A stretch of 10,027 nt of DNA, taken from contig JBNJEM010000266.1 of NCBI GenBank assembly GCA_051745935.1, positions 1 through 10,027 on the forward strand, written 5' to 3'. The notes below the pieces were generated by a model, which was not told the origin of the DNA, made no database searches, and was given only the letters and a program-made list of their open reading frames with translations. How positions within the stretch are numbered: position 1 is the stretch's first letter; each line of letters begins with the position of its first letter. Of this stretch, positions 6,021-10,027 are shown in pieces. The DNA is from JBNJEM01 sp051745935. GTDB lineage: Bacteria; Planctomycetota; Planctomycetia; Pirellulales; Pirellulaceae. The position numbers and the translations under genes were made by a program.

Positions 6021-8843
6021 TCAGTGGCTCATCGGCTCGCACTCCGCCCAGTTTCTTCCCACTTTCACATCGACCTTGAGGGGCACCGCCAAGTGTCCCA
6101 CGGCCGACATTTCCTCCACCACCCAATCAGCCAGAGCCGCTTGTTGTTCCGCCAGCACCTCGAATATAAGCTCGTCATGGATCTGAAGCAGGAGCTGGGC
6201 CTGCGTCCGCTCAGCCTGCAACCGCCGGTGGACTCGAAGCATCGCTTGTTTGATGAGATCGGCGGCGGTGCCTTGAATCACCGTGTTGATGGCAATCCGT
6301 TCAGGAAGGTTTCGTTGGCGAGTTCCGTGGCGGAGGGACGAATCGCGAACACCTTGGATCGGCCGCCGTCGTCCCAACGCGGTGGCAACATATCCATTTT
6401 TCCGACATGCTTCGAGTATTTCCCCCAGGAATTGGTCCACGGCCGGGTAGCGTTCGAAATACGCCTCGATGAAAGCCGCCGCCTCGCTTTTGTCGATTGA
6501 CAACGCTTTGGCCAAGCCGAATGGACTTTGCCCATATATGATACCGAAATTCACGGCCTTGGCGGCTCGTCGCATCTCCCCGGTCACCTGGCCCAACGGC
6601 ACCCCGTGGATTTCGCTGGCGACTTGAGCGTGAATGTCACGGTTCTTCTCAAAGGCCTCCCGAAGTGTTTTGTCGCCCGAGAAATGGGCCAACACTCGCA
6701 ATTCAATCTGGGAGTAGTCAGCGCAGAGAAGCTGCCAGCCCGAGAATCCGGGCACGAAGGCGGCCCGAATCTCCCGTCCGTCGCGCGTCCGAACAGGAAT
6801 GTTTTGCAAGTTCGGATCCGTGGAACTGAGTCGCCCGGTAGCAGCCACATCCTGTTTGAACGACGTGTGCACGCGTCCGGTTTTGGGATGGACCAGCGCG
6901 GGCAAGGCATCCACGTAGGTGTTCTTGAGCTTTGCTTGCTGCCGGTACTCGATGATTTTAGCCGGCAGCGGATGAATCGCGCCCAATTGGTTCAATACGT
7001 CGGCATCCGTGCTCGGTCCCGTCTTGGTTTTCTTGACCACCGGCAGGCCCAGCTGACCAAACAGAACCCGGGACAACTGTTTGGGGGAATCGATGTTAAA
7101 GGGGCCACCCGCCATCGCGTGAATCTCGGCTTCCAATTCAGCCAGGCGACGCCCATAGCGCTCGCTGAGCCGTTGGAGCAACGGTACATCCACCTTGATC
7201 CCATTGAACTCCAACTCGGCCAAGACGTCAATTAATGGCATTTCCAGCTCATGAAACAACGTCTCAAATGCTTCCTCACGCAATCGGGACGCCAACTGCC
7301 CGGCGAGCCGCAACGGCAGGTCCGCGTCCTCGGCCGCATAGGGGGTCACCAAATGGACAGGCACCTGGTCCATCCGTTTCTGTTGCTTCCCCCGTCCAAT
7401 TAATTCACTGATCTTGATGGTCTGGTGGTTCAAGTACCGGTTGGCCAAATCGTCAAGACCATGGTTGCGCTGCCCCGGCTCCAACAAATAATCAGCAACC
7501 ATGGTATCAAACGCGACATTTCGCATCCGTACGCCCGCCGCGCGCAACACAACCAGATCATACTTCAAGTTTTGCCCCACCTTCTCGATCCGTTCGTTCT
7601 CGAAAACCGGGCGCAACGCCTCGATGGTACGTCTTGGATCGAGCGCTGGATCGCCCGCCGGGGCTCGCACGGGCACATACACCCCATGTGCCGGCTTCCA
7701 GGAGAACGAAAAACCGACAATGTCCGCCCACCGCGCTTGAGTCGAGGTGGTTTCGGTGTCCACCCCGATACGGGTTTGCTGGCTCAACCGATCAACCAGC
7801 TCGTTCAACCTCTCTTCGGTATCCACGGTCTCGTAGGCGGCTTGAACATTGACCGGAGCCGCCGCCCCACTTAACGCTCTCACCTGATCCCGCAGTCCCC
7901 GAAATCCAAATTCATCACACAAGGCCAGCATTTGGTCGCCGTCGATCCGGCCCACCCGTGCCGAGTTCCACGAGATATCGAGAGGCACGTCGCGGACCAG
8001 ACGGACGAGTTCCCGACTCATCAAGGCCGCCTCTTCGCCCGCACGGATGTTCTCGCGACGTTTCGCACCCGAAATCTCTTCCACATGCTGGAACACGCCT
8101 TCCAATGTTTCGTAGCGAGCCAATAACCGCGAGGCCGTCTTCCAGCCGACGCCCGCAATCCCCGGTATGTTATCCGTCGCGTCTCCCCACAGCGCTTGGA
8201 GGTCCACCACCTGCTCGGGACGAATGCCCCACTGACGGACCACCGCCGCCCGGTCGATGATTTCCGCCTTGCGAATGTTGTACATCCGTACTCGATCCGT
8301 GATCAGCTGGCAGCAGTCCTTGTCGCCCGTGACCAGGAAACAATGCCCCCCCAATCGCTCGACCTGCCAGGCCACCGTGGCGAGCACATCGTCCGCTTCA
8401 TATCCCGGCACTGAAAACACCGGGATCCCCAGGGCGAGCAAGAACCGCTCGATGTTGGGGATCTGTGAGCGCAGATCGAGCGGCATCGGCTCGCGGTTCA
8501 TCTTGTACTGATCATAGATGTCGTGCCGAAATGTCTTGCCAGGCGGGTCAAACGCCGAGAGCAGATAGTCCGGCTTGCACTCGGTTAGAATCCGAATAAT
8601 GTCCGCCAAGAACCCGTGGATCGCGCCCACCGCCTGACCATGCGGCCCACTCATGTCCCCCCGCGCATGGAACAGTTGATAGATGAGCGAGTGGGCGTCC
8701 ACCACGTAGACGTGTTTTCCCTCCAACCGCTCGGGATCCGACCCCTCGTCCCGATTTTGATCAGCCGTCCCCTCTCGCCCCGTGACGTTGTTTTCCACGG
8801 ACTCGTCCTCAAAGAGCTGACGTTGGCGCGGTCTGTCGTTCAT
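6021..8843 (-). CDS. polA: DNA polymerase I (5'-3' exo, 3'-5' exo, polymerase)
   Basis: PolA fills gaps and removes Okazaki primers. The 940-residue protein has a charged N-terminal extension (1-42), then the FEN 5'-nuclease: VVDAHS (Asp49), FDPPGKTFR (Asp99), GYEADD (147-152), TGDKD (172-176), WGDATDNIPG (219-228). The 3'-5' exonuclease (about 340-520) is intact: DTET (362-365), GQNLKYD with Asp429, and YAAED with Tyr502/Asp506, so proofreading is expected, unlike Taq. The polymerase has TGRLSSTDPNLQNIP (669-683), motif A DYSQIELR (709-716, steric-gate Glu714), motif B RRAAKAVNFGIIYG (758-771; Phe766 is the equivalent of E. coli Phe762) and motif C QIHDE (887-891). The ATG at 8843 has AGGA eight bases upstream; the frame also has a TTG at 8882 without such support. 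It is the first gene of the leftward group. Confidence 0.98.
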   Translation of the reverse strand: MNDRPRQRQLFEDESVENNVTGREGTADQNRDEGSDPERLEGKHVYVVDAHSLIYQLFHARGDMSGPHGQAVGAIHGFLADIIRILTECKPDYLLSAFDPPGKTFRHDIYDQYKMNREPMPLDLRSQIPNIERFLLALGIPVFSVPGYEADDVLATVAWQVERLGGHCFLVTGDKDCCQLITDRVRMYNIRKAEIIDRAAVVRQWGIRPEQVVDLQALWGDATDNIPGIAGVGWKTASRLLARYETLEGVFQHVEEISGAKRRENIRAGEEAALMSRELVRLVRDVPLDISWNSARVGRIDGDQMLALCDEFGFRGLRDQVRALSGAAAPVNVQAAYETVDTEERLNELVDRLSQQTRIGVDTETTSTQARWADIVGFSFSWKPAHGVYVPVRAPAGDPALDPRRTIEALRPVFENERIEKVGQNLKYDLVVLRAAGVRMRNVAFDTMVADYLLEPGQRNHGLDDLANRYLNHQTIKISELIGRGKQQKRMDQVPVHLVTPYAAEDADLPLRLAGQLASRLREEAFETLFHELEMPLIDVLAELEFNGIKVDVPLLQRLSERYGRRLAELEAEIHAMAGGPFNIDSPKQLSRVLFGQLGLPVVKKTKTGPSTDADVLNQLGAIHPLPAKIIEYRQQAKLKNTYVDALPALVHPKTGRVHTSFKQDVAATGRLSSTDPNLQNIPVRTRDGREIRAAFVPGFSGWQLLCADYSQIELRVLAHFSGDKTLREAFEKNRDIHAQVASEIHGVPLGQVTGEMRRAAKAVNFGIIYGQSPFGLAKALSIDKSEAAAFIEAYFERYPAVDQFLGEILEACRKNGYVATALGRRRPIQGVRDSSLRHGTRQRNLPERIAINTVIQGTAADLIKQAMLRVHRRLQAERTQAQLLLQIHDELIFEVLAEQQAALADWVVEEMSAVGHLAVPLKVDVKVGRNWAECEPMSH

Positions 8844-8901
8844 CCGTCCGTTCCTAACCCCCACCCCGTTCCGGTGGTTCAAAACACACTACAAAACCCA
8901 G

Positions 8902-8916
8902 GGCGGCCGGACCGCC
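8902..8916 (-). other. GC hairpin with U-rich tail in polA leader
   Basis: On the minus strand GGCGG, loop TCCGG, CCGCC, followed by CTGGGTTTTGTAGTGTGTTTTG. The arrangement is terminator-like, but the stem is only 5 bp and the U-tract is interrupted and begins five bases late. It lies 59-73 bases before the polA ATG and immediately after a stronger 12-bp hairpin, so the pair could act as a leader attenuator. Weak evidence. Confidence 0.3.
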
Positions 8917-8917
8917 G

Positions 8918-8947
8918 ACCCAATCCGAGCCCCCGCTCGAATCGGGT
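8918..8947 (-). other. 12-bp leader hairpin upstream of polA
   Basis: In minus-strand RNA, ACCCGATTCGAG (8947-8936) pairs with CTCGGATTGGGT (8929-8918) around a six-base loop. All 12 positions pair, two as G-U wobbles. In plus-strand RNA those two positions are A-C mismatches. The structure is therefore specific to transcripts running toward polA, about 75 bases before its ATG. Confidence 0.55.
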
Positions 8948-9005
8948 TAGCCCGCTCCCGTTGGTTGCTGGAATTGCGTGAACAAATGCAAGCTTCTCGC
9001 CGCTC

Positions 9006-9141
9006 TACCGGTCGCGCATGAGTTTCCGCCGCGAGCCCGACCAACGGGAGGACGGCTTGCGTCGGGCAGCTTTCCACCCGGACACCTGCAACCGCCTGAC
9101 GTATAAAGCCTCCACTGGTCATCGAATTCTTATCGCGCCAG
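9006..9141. repeat. Dispersed repeat, copy B (longest copy)
   Basis: The first 90 bases match 2287-2378 (exact for 31 bases at 9037-9067), and 9101-9141 match 491-533, so this copy joins both fragments seen elsewhere. It contains a perfect 7-bp inverted repeat, GCCCGAC (9035-9041) and GTCGGGC (9061-9067), with a 19-base spacer. I see no terminal inverted repeats, target duplication or coding signal. A short non-autonomous or REP-like intergenic element, or a decayed gene fragment, are the open possibilities. Confidence 0.8.
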
Positions 9142-9256
9142 GTCCGTCTTGCCACCGGTGGGCCTATTGTGGCACCAGGAACGCCGCTGGTAATGGTCAC
9201 CGCGCGGGTGGGAAGGTCTTCGCCGTCTTCGCCTTCCGGCGCGGGACGCACGAGAA

Positions 9257-9308
9257 CTGCTGAAAACCTCGCAGCTCCAGTTTACCCAGTTTTCGGGGTT
9301 TTCATCAG
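9257..9308. other. Long imperfect inverted repeat (hairpin)
   Basis: The core TGAAAACC (9261-9268) is perfectly inverted at GGTTTTCA (9297-9304). The pairing extends inward by a T-G wobble and CG/CG to 9271/9294, and outward past one mismatch by CTG/CAG (9257-9259 with 9306-9308), about 14 pairs in all around a 22-base loop. No U-run follows on either strand. It is not conserved in other gaps of this window. Confidence 0.6.
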
Positions 9309-9452
9309 CCCACTCCCCGGGCCAGGTAAGCATGGGGTTTGTCAGGGCTTTTGCCCCCCATAATAGCCTTCTGACGCGGGGGGCGACCGGTATGACTCCA
9401 CCCAAACGACACTTTTCCTGTCTTTTCAAGTCTTCCCAGCTTGTAGATTTTA

Positions 9453-9481
9453 TTGACAGTCCGTGGAGGCCTGTTTACACT
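9453..9481 (+). promoter_or_regulatory. Sigma70-type promoter for the rightward gene
   Basis: A perfect -35 TTGACA (9453-9458), a 17-base spacer, and -10 TACACT (9476-9481; T, A, A and T match consensus). A start near 9488 leaves a leader of about 200 bases before the ATG at 9691. It is the best promoter match in the window and points in the right direction for the only rightward gene. Confidence 0.6.
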
Positions 9482-9690
9482 CGATCTAGGTTCTTACCTT
9501 ACAATGATTTAGCCAGGGTGGTTTCGATAGGGCCCGCCGCGCGTGATCCGAGGCGAACGGTTTAATCCGGGGCGGGGTCACATCGAATGCCTAATTCTCT
9601 CTTCGATATTCTAGGTGGTCGATCACGAACCCCCGGGGTTGGCGATTCGCTTTTGGCGCGGAAAACCGCAATACACAGGGAGTCTTCAGT

Positions 9691-10027
9691 ATGGCGTCGC
9701 GAGAGAACCAGGGTCTGCACATGGCACTGATCCTGTTGGTCATGCTCACGGTCGGATTATGCGTGACCTCGTTTGTCTTTTTCAGCAAATCACAGCGGTT
9801 AACCGGTGAGGCCGAGGACGCGAGGGAGCGCATGCAGGCGGCCCAAAACGACTATGAGAGGGCCAACTTCAAGGTGCAAACATTGAGCTATATGATCACC
9901 GGTCAAGGCAAGTCGTGGGATGAGATTTCGGAGGATCTAGCCAACATTCCGGGAAGTGACGACGAGGAGCTGGCTTCGATTCGCCGGAAGTATCGAGACA
10001 ACATGATGTTGTTCGGACCGGCCGACC
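9691..10027 (+). CDS. Membrane-anchored coiled-coil protein, 5' part
   Basis: The first 112 codons of a rightward gene that continues beyond the window. The ATG has GGGAG eight bases upstream. The product begins MASRENQGLH, followed by one strongly hydrophobic segment (about 11-31, ending FVFF), then a charged helical stretch rich in Glu, Arg, Ala and Gln (about 34-65) that looks like a coiled coil, and a hydrophilic part with SWDEISEDLANIPGSDDEEL (75-94). A signal anchor with a periplasmic or paryphoplasmic C-terminal part is the simplest topology. I recall similar openings (MASRENQGLQ-type) in planctomycete proteins of unknown function, but cannot name a function. Driven probably by the promoter at 9453-9481; divergent from polA. 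Confidence 0.82.
   Translation, partial: MASRENQGLHMALILLVMLTVGLCVTSFVFFSKSQRLTGEAEDARERMQAAQNDYERANFKVQTLSYMITGQGKSWDEISEDLANIPGSDDEELASIRRKYRDNMMLFGPAD

Larger units (their letters stand above)
8844..9690. other. 847-base divergent intergenic region, no credible gene
   Basis: The region separates leftward polA from the rightward gene at 9691. Several frames are open for 60-120 codons, but they run through the dispersed repeat and hairpins and resemble nothing I know. From left to right it holds a two-hairpin leader on the polA side (8902-8947), the longest copy of the dispersed repeat (9006-9141), a long imperfect hairpin (9257-9308), a G/C-tract hairpin cluster (9341-9384), and a rightward promoter (9453-9481) with a leader of about 200 bases. 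I could not find a convincing polA promoter. Confidence 0.6.

Noticed and set aside
8901..8955. tRNA-like T-arm (CCCG, CTCGAAT, CGGG) on the plus strand
   Set aside because: Only four stem pairs; no acceptor, D-arm or anticodon arm can be fitted at the right distances. It is better explained as part of the polA leader hairpin.
8889..9251. Leftward open frame covering the repeat (contains QAVLPLVGLAA, shared with the other copy)
   Set aside because: The shared peptide follows from DNA identity; the copies differ by a two-base indel, and no copy keeps an extended frame or start signals.

Overview
The window looks like chromosomal housekeeping DNA of a planctomycete, most likely of the Pirellulales type, with a fairly high G+C content. 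Evidence: a leftward run of polA, coaE, rho, ribH, nusB and ftsY (to my recollection, a polA/coaE/rho neighbourhood is typical of this group); protein style (Rho and PolA with hydrophilic, charged N-terminal extensions); and a rightward gene at the far end starting MASRENQGL, which resembles a small membrane-anchored coiled-coil protein I recall from planctomycetes. I see no phage, plasmid, CRISPR, transposase, rRNA or tRNA gene.

Layout. Bases 1-672: no supportable gene, two short UUCG/CGAA-loop hairpins and one partial copy of a dispersed repeat. Bases 673-5357 (minus strand): coaE, rho, ribH, nusB, ftsY, read right to left, all intact, with gaps of 232, 74, 191 and 99 bases. Bases 5358-6020: a 663-base gap without a credible gene. 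Bases 6021-8843 (minus): polA, complete, with both exonucleases and the polymerase apparently active. Bases 8844-9690: an 847-base divergent intergenic region with a polA-side leader hairpin pair, the longest copy of the dispersed repeat, a 50-base imperfect hairpin and a good sigma70-like promoter pointing right. Base 9691 to the right edge: the start of the rightward membrane-protein gene, cut by the window end.

The genes serve core processes: replication/repair (PolA), coenzyme A synthesis (CoaE), transcription termination and antitermination (Rho, NusB), riboflavin synthesis (RibH) and co-translational membrane targeting (FtsY). The close packing suggests coaE to ftsY can be one transcription unit. 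Possible internal promoters lie upstream of rho and nusB, and a small hairpin follows both polA and ftsY.

No undescribed multi-gene system is visible. The most interesting signal is non-coding: a roughly 135-base dispersed repeat found complete once (about 9006-9141) and in two complementary fragments (2287-2388 and 491-533). The nusB-proximal fragment carries a promoter-like pair on its minus strand and abuts a 13-base tandem repeat. A second point of interest is a 12-bp hairpin upstream of polA that is fully paired only in RNA of the polA sense.
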